This document shows positions 10,673-59,738 of a DNA stretch of 64,000 nt, piece after piece (the stretch's first letter is position 1; the number at the start of each line of letters is the position of its first letter). This stretch comes from Mugil cephalus (lineage: Eukaryota; Chordata; Actinopteri; Mugiliformes; Mugilidae), in contig NC_061782.1 of the NCBI RefSeq assembly GCF_022458985.1, forward strand, positions 12,665,672 through 12,729,671, written 5' to 3'. The notes below the pieces were generated by a model. It was not told where the DNA came from. It saw only the letters and a list, made by a program, of their open reading frames with translations, and searched no databases. Made by a program: the position numbers and the translations under genes.

Positions 10673-12672
10673 TAACAAATGCTGGCATGTTATGAATTAG
10701 TCATAATGTGCACGTGTGTAAATGACTTTTTCAACTGACAATTGTCTCACAGTGTTTTGGTTTTTAGTTTTGAAAAGATCCCTGTGACATGCTGTTAATT
10801 TGCTGCTGTTGATGCATTTATTGTTTTACAGAGTTCACCATTCCATTTGACTTTTGAATGTGAGAAGCTAAGTTATATTTCTTGTGCAAACGGTATGATT
10901 GGTACCCCATTGCCTCTAAAACCTAGACGAATGTCGACCTACATCAAACAGTGTGACAAAAGGGTTTAGTTGGTTGGAGAAATATTTGTTTCTGCTATAA
11001 ACACAGACAGGCTTGCTTACGTTTTTTTTCTTCTTCCTCTGCTTGTGAAATCCTATTTCTGATGCATGAAATATTGTGAAACCCAAAGTTTTTTCAGACA
11101 GAGTAAAGCATAGTTTGTGTATTCAGCCACTGTATCAGAGTGAACAGACGGTGATTGTTTCATTTCATACGATGGTTAGCTGTTGTTGTTGTTGTTTTTT
11201 TTTAAAGCTGAGAGTCTCTCTCTGTGTTGCTGTGACATGGACTTATTCAGACAATACAAACACTTCAATCAAAAGAACTATTTCTCATGACAATGCTTGT
11301 TTTTCATGTTACCTTGTAAAGATAATTAAACAGAAATGAAAAATAAGTATTATAAATGCCACCTTGTACCGACTCTTTTTTCAAACTGACTGAGTTAAGA
11401 GGTTTCAATGAGAAAATTCAAAACGAGAAAGTAACATCCGTTGTTGTTTTTTTTTAGCCGTATGACTCAATCTAAATAATATTTGCCTACTATACGTATG
11501 GGATTCTGATAATAGAAATAATGCAGTGTGTAAATGTATTTTCTTTGATTTCTTTAACCTGAAGTGTTGATACCCTGGGAAGCAGTGACCTGCTTTGTCC
11601 ACTGTGGGGCAGAGGAGAGCGATTCCTCCATTGGAGCAAAGACTTGACCTTAATAGTTAGGTAAAGCAAAAGTTGAGGAAAATAAGAGATTTAGTTAAGA
11701 AGATATAATATTCATCCACATCAAATCTAGCATTTTAGCACATTTACACATGACCCTCTGCTCATAAAACTTGCTACTGTAAAGCCATTTAAATTAAAAC
11801 AAAAATATGAAAAGGATTTTGTCATGGTTAGAAAAGACAGAGCCACCTCTTAAACCCAGTCAGTACTTTATTTCCCCCACTGAATTCATGCTTTTCAAGA
11901 GAATCCTAAATACAGCTTGAAGGGGTTAAATCTTGTTGTGTAATTCCATTTGGCTTTGGCAGAGCTCAAAGCGCCAGCAGAAGCCCTGCCTCAGCAGTTT
12001 AGCCTGCCCAATAAAGCAGCAGGCTTCATACCACTGGGACAGCCTGACAACCACAGCCAGAGACAAGCCCATGCCACTCTGTCCAGCAGCTAGACAGGGA
12101 GAGGTCCCAGCTCACACAGACGCATGCACATCTGCGGAAATGCATACAGACACAAAAATACACAGCTCAAACATCAGCGTATGTCTTTGTAAGCCTTACT
12201 GGGAGACGCAAGATGACTATTATCCCCTCATTGTTAGAGTAACGTAGATGATGGAAATGCATGTTCAGCACTTTGGTGCATATGCTCAGCGTGACTGACG
12301 CACACACACACACTGACCATGAGACCTGATCATCTCTTTTAGAGCTCTGGGGTTTTGGGCCACGGTCCAAAACTCACTCACAGAAATACAGGAAATGACA
12401 TTTCCTACGTTTTGCAGGACACACAGAGAAAAAGAGAGAGAGAGAGAGAGACAGTCAGGGGGAGAGTGAGAGCACTGGGAGAGAGTGGGAGTTTCTAAGT
12501 GAGAACAGAGCCTTTACTGTTTCATATTACACAGAAAAGAGGAGAAAGAGGAGAAGAGTTAATGGTGGGTAAGGGCTCTGGTGGGCTGTGCAGTCAGGCT
12601 CTGTTTTGAATGTAGCTGCTTGTGTAAGTGCTGTGCAGTTGTCTGGGTTTATGGATTCGCTGACTGTGGAAA
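10673..12672 (+). other. CEFIP 3' UTR and intergenic gap before VSTM4
   Basis: After the CEFIP stop the sequence is AT-rich and non-coding. A possible polyadenylation signal ATTAAA lies at 11325-11330. A short GA repeat sits near 12433-12450. The stretch just before 12673 must hold the VSTM4 promoter and 5' UTR, but I see no clear TATA box. No other gene was recognised. Confidence 0.5.
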
Positions 12673-15600
12673 ATGTACTTCTCTATAGTGGTCCTTGTCC
12701 TGACTAAGGCTCTGGTTACAGGTAAGTTTACCTTGTTTACCACAGTATCTACTAACAACAAAACAAACAGGCAAGACAGAAAGAACGTCTTGCGAGAATT
12801 AACGCAGTCAGCCAGATATTAGAGGTTTTAATTTGTTATTGAACTTTAGCACTTAAGTAAAGTTACGTATACAAGAACAACGCCTCTTTGTCATTATCAT
12901 TGTTCGCCAACATTTGCAAGTGCATTCATTGTTATATTACTGGAAACCTTTGTTTAAAATCCAACCAGTTGTTAAGTTAAGTAAGTTTGTTCTCTGTGAT
13001 CAGGGGAAAACTCAGTGTAATTTGCGTTCTATAAACTGCCATATAATAAACCAACAACTCATCTCTCCTGCCCTATAATCTTTTTGTCATGTTCGGCTGT
13101 GGGTTATGTTCATTTCAGTTGCTTTTGTAGTCACAATAAATAGAGTAGGACAGAGCCTAGAGACCCTGAGGGAGATTCCCCAACTAGCACAACAACAAAC
13201 AAAAAAAGAAAGAAAAAAAAAACAGCTAGGCAGCATGGGAGACCAGATGGTCCCTGTTATCTTGTTGTGTTTCTCTTTGCCGGAGTCGGGTTGTACCGTG
13301 CTGAGGACGGATGTTTCCCACCTGTAGCTTCTCCTCGCCTGTCTAATCACACATATTGTGTCCAGACTTCACATCTCTTTTAGGTTTTTTTTTTATTCTT
13401 CCCTGCAGAAACAGACTGAATTCCCATCTCATGATGGAAGGACACATGGAGTCGGTGATAGTTTGAGCTCTGACAGCACAAATCCAAGCAGCCACTGTGG
13501 ATGTGCACATAAACTTGCTTTGTCTAAATTCTACAATTGTGTTTAATTGGCAGGAAATCAAACATCTTGTAAAGATGAACTCAGACTTTTCCATGTGTGG
13601 CACATGACCAACTCAAGTTAATTACTAATTTAAAAAAAAACAACAGGGAGGAGTCACACAAGTTAGCAGATCATAGCTTTCTGTGAGTGGACATAAAAAA
13701 GCTATGTTTTGGAGTTAAAAAAAAAGATGGAATACACATTTGCGCTGTATGTGCATGCAAAACAACACATCAAATAAAATAAACTACGTTAATAACATGT
13801 ACCGTTTGTGCTTTTTGTCAACAGAGGTATGTTACGCCCTGAATGTGACAGTCACCCCTGGGCCTGTTCTCATTGTAACAGAGAAAGACAACTTGACGTT
13901 GTCCTGCCTGGTATCTCAAAGGAAGAGAAGCAACAGCGTCCTCATCCTTCGCTGGTTCTTTTCTCCCCTTGCCGCTCCTACTCTCGCGCCTCCTCCGTCC
14001 TTTCCACTGCCCTCTCCACCTGCGCCCGTGCCCCCCCAGTTTCTGATTGTGAAGATTGGCATAAAAAAACTGAAGATGTACGGGAACTACACCCGCCGGT
14101 TCCCCCAGCCAAAGTTCCGTCTGCACGAGGAAACCGAGGGCGAGGTGTACCGTTTGCGGATTTTTAATGTGATGGGGATGGACCAGGGCTTTTACACCTG
14201 TAAAGTTCAGGAGATCCGCAAACACAGAAACACGTGGAGAGCATCCTCCAATGGCACCAGCACCACGCAGCTGACAGGTAACTAGAGGTGCACTCTAAAT
14301 CCCTCTCCTCTCCATATCTATTTGGCTGATTTCTCACTAGTTAAAGGTTTCAGACCCTTTCTCAAACATCCTAGACTGTCCTTCCATAAGCAAGTTGTCA
14401 AAGCAAAGCGTCCCCTGGTGAGAGAAAGCCAAAAGATGATTTCTAGTGGAGTCAGACAGCATTAATATTTTAGTCTTTTGTCAGCTCATTACAACATAAT
14501 TTATTACCATCAGTTTTAACCTTCACTTTGTTAAGGCAGGCAAGTAAAGAGGCCATTTGCCACAATTACATGGCGAAAAAAGCAAAATTGCACACACACA
14601 GAACTTTCCTTTTAAAGCTTTTTCACAACACTCATGTTTTCCACGGAATTCCGTTGCAGCCGCATTCGTGCAACTGAGTCACGCTGTCGATGTTATCTGG
14701 CAATGAAACCCCCCAGATACAAGAGGCAAAAGTTTTCACAAAAGAATACAGATCAAATGGAAAGGCGTTGCGTGCATTTTCGGACTCTGTCTGAACTGCA
14801 CGCATTAGGTAGCGCCTGTGTGCTTGAGAGTGACCCCAATCTTCTGGCATTTCCATGTCAAAACAATGAGCTCACACAGCCAAACCGCACTCAACAATAT
14901 CACCCTCTGTGTAAGGAGTAGAAGGTAGAGCGTTGCTGAGCTGGCAACGTTCATAAACTTCGAAATACGTGACGTCAGCATTCTGGGTTTGCTTTTATGC
15001 GAGCCTCAGGAGGAAATTTACTGGAGAATTCAGTTGCAAACTGTTTAGTCTGCGCCGAGGTTCCTGCAGAAATCAACAGCAAACGTGGCGAAAAACGAAT
15101 CTGCAATCACAAACACTTCTTTGGATGAGTACAAGTCTTTGCTGATTGACTGATGGTCAGCGGGACGTGCCGCAAGGTTCTCTAGAGACACATGATGCTG
15201 CTGTACTGTGCTTTGATGTGGCTGCCCATTTCCCAGTTTACCTTTTCACTGGCTTTATGGAAGAAGAAGAAAAAAAATGCAATTTTAAGTCAAACAGAGC
15301 CATATGACAACGCCCTGCCCTGCACTCAGGGCAAGGTCCCACTAAGGAAGCCACACAACCTCAGGCATCTCCGACATGCATTGACCACAGAACCAGAAAC
15401 ACAAGAGCTGACATTATATAGTAAGGGTAAACAAAGAGGGAAAAAATGTAATCTAGGGAACCCCTCACTCTGCACATTTCACAGAGTATTTTTACTTAAA
15501 AGATTTTGCATAAACACACACGCACACACATACACATCTCTAAATCCTAACTATAGTTGTTTACATGTAAGGTCTGAGTGCTTTCTGCTGCTTATCTGAA

Positions 15601-18600
15601 TTGGTAACATGAGCTGTACTTTAAAATGAAAAATTATTAGATACAGGTGATTTGCAGCTTCAGGTTCACAACCTTGCCGGTGTCAGTGGGTTGCCATTTT
15701 TTCCAGGTCAAGATCTTAAAAGCAGATGATCCTAAATCTGTACCTGATGGTTTTCAGCTCATGAAAAGCAGTGCACAGACGGTCGGTCTACAGAGCATGT
15801 GTACATCCAGTAACACCCCAACGGCCAACCTGATGACCTCGAGCTAGTTGCAATGATCAAATGTTGGGTTTGATTGAGGTTAACCACAGTGAGTCTAGTC
15901 AGAAGTGAGGTTTTCTTCCATTAGCTTGAATGTTAACAGCTCCCATTACGAAGAGATGCCCACTAAATGTAGCCTGTCGTCTTGCCTTCCACCGTCTGTC
16001 TTGTTGTATTTTTCTTAGGTTGTCGTTATTTGTTCGTTTCTGGTTAAAAGTGGGTAGACCACATAAGAACAAATAATTTAAAGAAGCCAAAAACAGAACC
16101 AAAACATAATCAGATCGGCTCTAATTTGGGCGATTACCACAGGATTGAATTATATCTTTATGACAATGCCAACAAAAGACAAAATCTAATTGAGCAGATC
16201 ACTGACACACATGAGACCGTTTTGATCCATTTCAAAACAGTTTTTCGTGTTTGGTCACAACACTAAAAGCCATTTGTTGCCTCCACATTAATTATGAGGC
16301 ACTGAGAGACACATCTGACAGTTTAGCAGGCAGTGCAGTGGTCTCGAAACGGGCTAGAAGTCAATTAGAGCTGATATCGCATCATGTCTTATTAATATAT
16401 ATCAACCTATGAGTAAATGACATATTAAAATCTCATTATGGTGAGCGGAGACAACGTAATGCGTCCTCAACCTCTTCCTAAATAACCCTGACCCACACAA
16501 GCCACAGCAACTTCCTTATTTGTTTTCTTTTTTTCTCGCTAGTAAGAACACAAAGTAAACTGTTGCATTAAGACAGCTGTGAAGTTGCCAAAAAAAAAAA
16601 AAAAAAAAAAGAGGCGGACGGGAACCCCCCAATCACTGCCCAAGAACAACAATGCTGCCAGGCCTGTGTGTACATGTGTGTGTGTGTGGCAGGTTTGGCT
16701 GATGCCACAGCAGACTCTCCCTTCATGACAGTGGTTTGGATATTTCTGGGAACCACTGATGCCGTCTGCTGTGTTTGGTCAGTGCCCTCAGACACAAGTA
16801 ATTTAAGAAGATGCTTAGTCTGGGCACAGTTTTCTATCCTTCTTGTAACGTTTGTGCTGATGTTTTTTTTTTCTTCTTTCCTTTAACAATCGTTTCTCCA
16901 GTGCACTTTACCCCTGAGGAGAGTAGCGGTGACGGACTGTGGCTTTTATTCGCAGGTACTGTTTTTAATTATAAACTTCTGCCAGATAACTGTACATCAG
17001 TCCCGATTTCATATTAGTTGATGCTTTTATGCTGGTCCGTCTTTAGATGTGTACCTGTGCGCCGTGTTAATCTGCTCGTTGGGCTTGCTGTCCATCTTCA
17101 TGTTCACGCTTGTCCTAACGTGCCAGTATTTCCACAGAAGACACAGACTCAAAGGTGAAGTCGTCATTTGTCTTTTTCCATTAAACACATTTTTTTCCAA
17201 AGCAAGCTTATTAAGCCAACATGTCCTTTGTTCTCATTTTCCCCACAGCCAGTTACCTTCTAGTCAAGTGTCCAGAAAGCAGGTACTAGTATGTCTCTTT
17301 TTGTTTTATTAAACATTATCACCTTAAATGTGAGGATTTGCTGCTGATTTGTTTTAAAATAACTTGTTAAATAAACATATTTAGTGTTGTATTGTTAGAC
17401 TGTTAGCTGAAGCCCTAATTAAAATGCAATATCTTTTATCCATGCAGCTCAGGAGAGACAGTAACTAGCTCTGGAAGTTCCTCCAGTTCCTCCCCGAGAG
17501 CACAAAGGAGAATCACAAAACAGAAAATGGACAGAAGAGTACCAGTGACTCCACCTAAACTACCTGAAGAGCCACCACTGCACATACCACCCAAAGGTAA
17601 AGACATATTCTGAGAGCTGGATGGTGGCAGATATCACTCCCCGATGACTGCTCATGACTTCGTTAATCAGTCTGAGAATTTAACAACCTGAAAACCTGAT
17701 ATATTGTCAAATACAATGAACACGGACAGAAAGCGGGAAACAGCAGAGCAGATCTCTTCCTTCTGTTCTAAACAACACCTCAGTTACCTTTAATATAAAT
17801 CGGTCGTGAAGGAAAATTTCGACTTCAACCACACAATCATGTTTGCCGGTTCATCTCTCCCGGCTGCTGTTTTGACTCAATTAAGCTCGTCTCTTTTTCT
17901 CAGTGCCCGTTGCTGCAAAGAGACCGCAGAAGCCCAGAAGGTTGAAGACTCAGCCAAGGAGATCTGCAACCGTAAGTCTGGTTCTCACCCATCTGACAAG
18001 AACGTGACCTAAAGTGCATCCACTACTGCTGCTATAAAAGTCATGTATGACACATAGCAACTTAATACCTTCAGAATTTATTTGTTAATGTTTTGAAAAC
18101 ATTTTTTTTTTAATTTTTTTTTTTTCCATGAGCAGATTTGTTATTGGGATACATGCAAGGGGGAATTTGTTTCACGACTGTGTGATTGTCTACAGGAGTT
18201 TATTGCCGTCTCTTCATTCAGTTATGAGCTTGATAATTCTATTTAGCTTTATTGCTTCTGAAACACAATTATTTATTTAGAGTGCTTCATTGGTTTTATA
18301 TCTACAATAAAAGTGTCAAACAAGTACATACAGAGGAAAACTGCTCGAACTGAGGATAATCAGTGTTTCTACCAGTGCCGTTCTTGTGATTTTGTGGTGA
18401 AGCAAGGCTCTGGAGATTGAAGCGCTTCTTTTGCACAAACATATTGATTGGATTAGTGCAACTAGGAGGATCTAAGCATGTTGGATAGGGCTGCTATTGT
18501 ACCACATGTTTTTCCAAGTAAACTCAATGTTCCGAGAGTCCCCGTAAACACATAGTTTCTGCTGCCGAGTAGCAATGAAGTGATGTTTACCAGGACGAGA

Positions 18601-18927
18601 GAAACAAAACTACTTAATTTTGATACTGACAAAATAGTTTCTCTCCATGTATCTTTTACATGTAATAAAATTTATAGTGTCTTTCTCAATATATGTGTGC
18701 AACACTTTTTCCGACACCTTATCTGCCTAGCTAAATTCTTCAGAGTTCATCTCCCTTCTTTGTCCCTCCTCTAGCCTCGAGTATCACAAGAAGATAGCCT
18801 GACATATGCAGAGCTGGAGCTGGTCAGACCGAGGCCGGAGCCCCCCACCGCCTCCAGCCCCGACCCCGCACCCTCCAGCCCAGACACTGTGTACGCTCAG
18901 ATCCTTTTCCAGGAGAAACAGCTGTAA
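12673..18927 (+). CDS. vstm4: VSTM4, V-set and transmembrane domain protein (8 coding exons)
   Basis: CDS exons: 12673-12721, 13825-14277, 16902-16955, 17047-17154, 17249-17282, 17448-17596, 17904-17971, 18775-18927. They sum to 1,068 nt (355 residues) with consistent phases and GT-AG borders. Residues 1-16 form a hydrophobic signal peptide. The V-set domain has Cys44, Trp60 and D136-x-G-x-Y-x-C142. One transmembrane helix lies at about 188-212. The tail begins SYLLVKCP...SSGETVTS, is Pro/Ser/basic rich, and ends with Y316 (LTYAEL) and Y345 (TVYAQI). The family is known as a type I membrane protein whose ectodomain is reported to yield the secreted peptide Lv. The start was chosen because the preceding ATG (12652) runs into a stop in its frame. 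N-glycosylation sequons are present in the ectodomain. The human protein is about 320 residues as I recall, and part of the difference is a Pro-rich insert at residues 63-87. Confidence 0.9.
14278..16901 (+). other. VSTM4 intron 2 (non-coding, low complexity)
   Basis: The largest intron of VSTM4 at about 2.6 kb. It contains a poly-A run at 16590-16610 and a short TG run near 16675. Small open frames inside it lack splice context and are not needed, since the flanking exons join in phase 1. Nothing else was recognised. Confidence 0.6.
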
Positions 18928-19327
18928 ACATGAAAACTTGGTGTGTCAAGATGAAGGCAGAGATTCAGCCCTCCAAACTGAAACGGGACTATATTTATGA
19001 ACTATCCATATTTAGCATTGTTTTCTGGATCTAACTATGCCACATCTGTTGATGAATGTGGGTTTGTGTTTGCTCTGTGTAGATTCATTCCAGCACAGCA
19101 GTTTTTGGGTCTTATAATTCTGTTATTTTGTTTGCTGGCATCGCTGGCCTGCGAGCCAGATGTTTGTAGAATGCTCTTACAATTAACTATTCAGTATAAA
19201 CTCAGGAGATTGTGTGGAAGCAAACTGTGGTCCAGGTTCTCTAACTGCAGTGTCAGAAGGCACTGTAACACGCAGCTTTACATTATGCATTTACAACAGT
19301 ACATTATACAGTACTAATACATCATAT

Positions 19328-19333
19328 AATAAA
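19328..19333 (+). terminator. Candidate VSTM4 polyadenylation signal (AATAAA)
   Basis: AATAAA lies 401 bases after the VSTM4 stop codon, at a plausible 3' UTR length. It is the first clear canonical hexamer downstream. No cleavage site is directly evident. Confidence 0.4.
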
Positions 19334-19550
19334 TATCCCAGGGTATGACATTCAAAGACTGTAGCCTTTGATTTACGTAAATGCAATTTTTAACTATCCA
19401 TCGATTTAAAGTGGACTTAGAAGCCTTGGTCGTAATAACCTAATATTACAAACCGTTTTACTGCTTTTAGCATATGATAAGAATGCTAAGCAGGACATGA
19501 AGGGGTAAAAGAAACTATGAGATTTTGAAATTCACTTCTTTGTGTCTGTG

Positions 19551-20016
19551 ACATAGACAGTATAAATATGGATGGTCAATCTCCTCCTCAAATGTGAAGT
19601 CGAAGCAAGTAGAGCTCCCCCTGCTGTCTGGCTGCATATAAATATGTGTTGGTCATAAGCTCCACCTACTCCATGTTAGTGGATGAGACTTTTTTTGGAT
19701 GGTTTCAGTCATTTTAGATAGTCAATATGTTTATTGTTTATTTATGTTATTTATAAGTGGGAAAGTTCCGTTTTAGTTAGCTATAGGATGTGACATAATG
19801 GCAATCATCAACTGCCATGCCAACCACTCCGTAAGGCAGAACCGTGCCACTGTGAGAGTTGGAATTTTAAAAAATAAATACAATGTATAATCCAACATTT
19901 CCCAGTCCAAAATCGCAACATGGCGCCACCCATATCCCCGGGAAATGTCAATTTGGCCAATGCAAGGAAGTGGGGCCACATTGTCCATATTTATATACAG
20001 TCTATGTTCTGTGATA
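19551..20016. mobile_element. MITE-like element with terminal inverted repeats
   Basis: The left end reads acatagacagtataaatatgg and the right end is close to its reverse complement (ccatatttatatacagtctatg), giving imperfect inverted termini of about 22-25 bases around 465 bp. The interior has no coding capacity. The phrase tttatatacagtctatg is one I recognise as very common in fish genomes. An AT microsatellite follows at about 20015-20045. The target-site duplication is not clear. Confidence 0.55.
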
Positions 20017-20289
20017 TATATATATAGATACATATATATATATGTGGAGCTTAGTTTAGCATCATAAAAAAAAAGAAAAACACAGAACATAACAAGCCTT
20101 AAGCCTGAAGTTAATTAACACATTTTAGCATTTTTACTTCATCAGTACAAATAAAGCATAAAATGGGGCAGTTTTATGTTTCTCTGTTGAGAACACTAAC
20201 TTCCCGAAATCTTGTGGATCAGTTGAAAATCTTTTCTGACAAAACAGATTAAATAGAACATGTGAAGTGATGGCAGCATTTGTTTTCTG

Positions 20290-20460
20290 ACATCCTTCAA
20301 AGAAAGGGTAGCAATTTTCTGTACTTTATGCTAAGCTAAGCTAACCTAACTGGCAGCTAGCTTAATGTTTACCAGAGAGATATGGCAGTGGAGTCAATCT
20401 TCTCCTCCAACTCTCAGCAAGAAAGTGAATGCAGTCATTTCCAAGTGATTTTAATTTTCT
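20290..20460. repeat. Dispersed fish repeat fragment
   Basis: It contains the string ttatgctaagctaagctaac followed by a segment including caactctcagcaagaaagtg. I recognise both as parts of a high-copy interspersed repeat in percomorph genomes. Boundaries are approximate and no inverted termini were defined. Confidence 0.4.
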
Positions 20461-21897
20461 AACAGAAGACCAGGAGTTATAGAGGTGGCACAAAGAATGT
20501 GCTTCTGATTTCTCTCTCTGATTAATGCGGCAGAAAAAGCAAATATAAATCCTGGATGCCGCAGACTTCACACCTAGGAAAAGGTGAAGGGTGTGGGCCA
20601 TTTCGTGAAGGTCAGTGTGTGAAAAATGGGATGAAGATGGAGGTGAGTGGAGAAGAGAATGATGCACATCCACACCTTTCCCTTTGGCGAGTGGGAGAGA
20701 TCGAGAGCGAGAGACCATCCTCCCCCACAGTTCATACTCACTGACTGGGATGAACCTGCTAATGACTACATTTATTCAAATTAGACTAATTGTAATCATG
20801 GTTAATAATTAGCTTTACAGTGCATTATAATTGGGTTAGGCTACAAGATGGTTCTGCCTAGGTGCAATAATTTATTTGATTTAATTATTCTGAGGAACCC
20901 AGTGGTTTGACATTTCATATCATAAAACCAGCGGTGTAGAGAGAATGGAGATGGCCGTTGTCTTTAGAGAAGGTCATTGCTCGCTCTCTGGGAAAATTAT
21001 GAGGACTATTTTCCACTCTATTAAGCTACTCCACTTAGCACAATTAGCCACACACACAAAGGTTAAAGAGAGAGACCTCTTCCTTTATGATACAGAGGAG
21101 TGGTGCATGTGCATAGGAGAGCAAGCAGGAGAAAGAAAATGAACAAGCTTCCACTATTTCCACAATATAGCATTATTTATTATAAGGTGTGTGCACTATT
21201 TTAAGAGTGTCTATAATTTATGTCAGTGATTACACACTGAACACTGTGTTGCTAAAATGGCATCTCTCTCCTCAGGTAACCATAAACACATGCAAAAAAA
21301 CAAAACAAAACTGTTATAAGCAGAAAAAATACCTCAACAAACACAAAAACATTTTACATCACCCACAACACACATAATTTACATGATCACATTAAACTGA
21401 GGGACGATTATGGTACAAGAAAGCACTCAATGCCACATTACAAAGCAAATTGAAAACACATTGTGACAAACAACAAAGGCCTATAAACGATTCACATCTA
21501 ACTAAACATCCTGGGTTGTCCACGCCACAAACATTCACCAAAGCCAAACATTACAGTCCTCACAGCATAGTATGCTGACATGTGTACATGCCATATGCTT
21601 TACGATAGTGGATGCATGGTGTGCACATCCAGGGAAATAAACTCTGTAATATTATCAAAAGCTGTAAAGGAAACGTTGGCTGAGTTTGCATGCTTCTCAC
21701 GATTTACTCTTGCTTTCACTTTAAATGGCTGTACAAATGAATGTTTTCCTCTCATTCAGTAGTTTATTCAACTTTAAGCCAGTCTCCTGTTCACCTTTAG
21801 TTCCCCTCAGTGGCTTTAGATCAAATCTTGACCGACTAAGTTCCCAGTTATAATTAAAGGAGAGTCACAGGGCAGGATTTAGGCAAATATCAATAAT

Positions 21898-21903
21898 TTT
21901 ATT
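21898..21903 (-). terminator. Candidate WDFY4 polyadenylation signal (AATAAA on minus strand)
   Basis: TTTATT on the plus strand reads AATAAA for WDFY4, about 245 bases downstream of its stop codon. A second hexamer at 21763-21768 is an alternative. Confidence 0.4.
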
Positions 21904-22147
21904 CAAGTGTGTTCAAATTCATTATTTACACAAGAGTACAGAATTAAATATTCATGTAGGAGGTAAATATTGTACTTTGAATGTACCAAATATTGTAACA
22001 TTGTTCTTCTGTGAATGTCCAGACAAATGTGCTGAATTAAAGCACGCCTTGCTGTTTAGCTCAGTTAGGACTGAGCATCTGTCAGAGGATAAAGTAAGGA
22101 CTGAAATAGTGTCTAGAGGTATGATTTGTGCTCAAACTCTGCCCCTC

Positions 22148-58118
<35,971 letters not shown>

Positions 58119-59738
58119 ATGGGAGTTGCCAGGTTCTAACGAAACGCTGTCATCTGTGTTACTGTGTTATTCCAGCTAAGTGAGTGGCCTGCCTCTGTGG
58201 CCATGTCAGGAGGAAAAGACAAGCAGAGACCTGCTGAGACATGAGTGTACAGTGCAGACCCTTCTGAAAAACTCCCCCTTACTAATCTGCACCAAGCACA
58301 CTGAACTTTGAACAAGCTTTGAACACAGCAACTCACATCAGCTGGTCCAGGTCATGTGCTTTCTAACTTCCTTAGAGAAGCAGAAGTGAAACACTGTTGT
58401 TGAGCTGGTTGGATGGGGCCCACCCACTGCAACTCAAAGAAGCCCTTTTCTTTTTTTAGGCACGTCACACCAGGCTGTGATGATATGAATCACAGTGACA
58501 GGAGAGCATGATTCGGCCAAGAGATCTGCAAACACAAGTAAATACAGGTTGACGCGGCTTTGACACATTGGTGAAACAATTACAGACGGCTAATAACTGG
58601 AATGACAGACTTGACTAATCAACTGATTCGCGTAAATAATATATCTATATAATAAATAATATACAAAATAAGTAAGAAAATCTAAACCATAATCCACCCA
58701 TAATCTCATAATCTGGGAGAGAAAATGACGAAGCATTTAAAAACCAACATGTCAACCAACCCAACCAGTTTAGCAGATTAATTTAGAAGCTGGTGTCATA
58801 AAGACTAAAAGCAGATTTAACGTAGCTAAATGGCGCCATCTCGTGGGATACATAAAAATAGCAGCCAGATAAAGCAGGAATGATTTGTAGTCAGTAGCAT
58901 TGATTTTTCAATGAAAATAATTGTAAGCAGTGATTTAATGATGCTGACAGTATTAGTGTCGTGTTTCCCGGTTACATTACTTTTTTAGACGCTAAAAACA
59001 AACATTTTAATGTGACCAATTACAAGAATGCTTGCAGTAAATGGGGACCGCAAACAAAACACTGGCACTCTTTCTTCACTCAGGAGCTCAATATAGCACA
59101 TTAAGTATTTAGACACAATTTAAGTCGATATATTGTTGCTCCTTTCAAGAACTAACCTTATGGAGTTGACAACATGCGCAATGGATACAGTTTCCCTCCC
59201 GAGTTTCCACAACCGGACTCTCATTTCAGGTCGTGTCCCAAACGCATGTCATATGTGAATACTGCAGGTCAAAGTCTCATATACTATTATTATAATTATA
59301 GTGCACCGCACTGCTAAATTATACACTGACAATTGTGCAGGGAAAGCAAATAATTACAGCATATTAAATTTAGTGTCACACATTCAGTGTCTACACTTCA
59401 AATAGAGCCAAACTCCGTGAACAAACCCCTCTTAGCTCAGTGCATCACTAGCTCAACCGTGAGGCAGCTGTATTTATACTAACCACGTGTTTGGGTGACG
59501 TGATGACATCACAGTCCATGTGACCACATCCGACCAATGGAGGCGTTCAGGGCGTGGCCTGGCTCAATCACTTTAGCACAATGAAAGGTCCCCTTCCGTT
59601 AGCAGCGAAACATGATCTCCCTCCTCAATTTACATTATGATGTTGTAGCGCATCGTCCCAGCAGCTGATTCTGTTTCACTGTTCCTGTTTTCCTCGCGGC
59701 GGAAATAGTAGAAGGCCGCCTTCCTGCAACACAACATA
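58119..59738. promoter_or_regulatory. Divergent promoter interval between WDFY4 and the ankyrin-DHHC gene
   Basis: The two start codons are 1.6 kb apart and point away from each other, so both promoters and the WDFY4 5' UTR lie here. A cluster at 59484-59538 has an E-box CACGTG (59484-59489), CRE-like TGACGTGA and TGACATCA (59496-59511) and a CCAAT box (59534-59538). It is about 200 bases before the DHHC gene ATG, so it most likely serves that gene. No coding feature. Confidence 0.4.

Larger units (their letters stand above)
18928..22147. other. Intergenic region between convergent VSTM4 and WDFY4 3' ends
   Basis: VSTM4 (+) and WDFY4 (-) converge here. It holds both 3' UTRs, a possible VSTM4 poly(A) signal AATAAA at 19328-19333, a WDFY4 poly(A) signal on the minus strand at 21898-21903, and two dispersed repeats (about 19551-20016 and 20290-20460). 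No gene was recognised in the remainder. Confidence 0.55.

Noticed and set aside
14632..14921. Overlapping open frames in VSTM4 intron 2
   Set aside because: No splice signals, no recognisable family features, and not needed for the VSTM4 frame.
16668..16886. Small frame in VSTM4 intron 2 near a TG run
   Set aside because: The flanking exons already join in phase; it is low complexity and has no proper donor.
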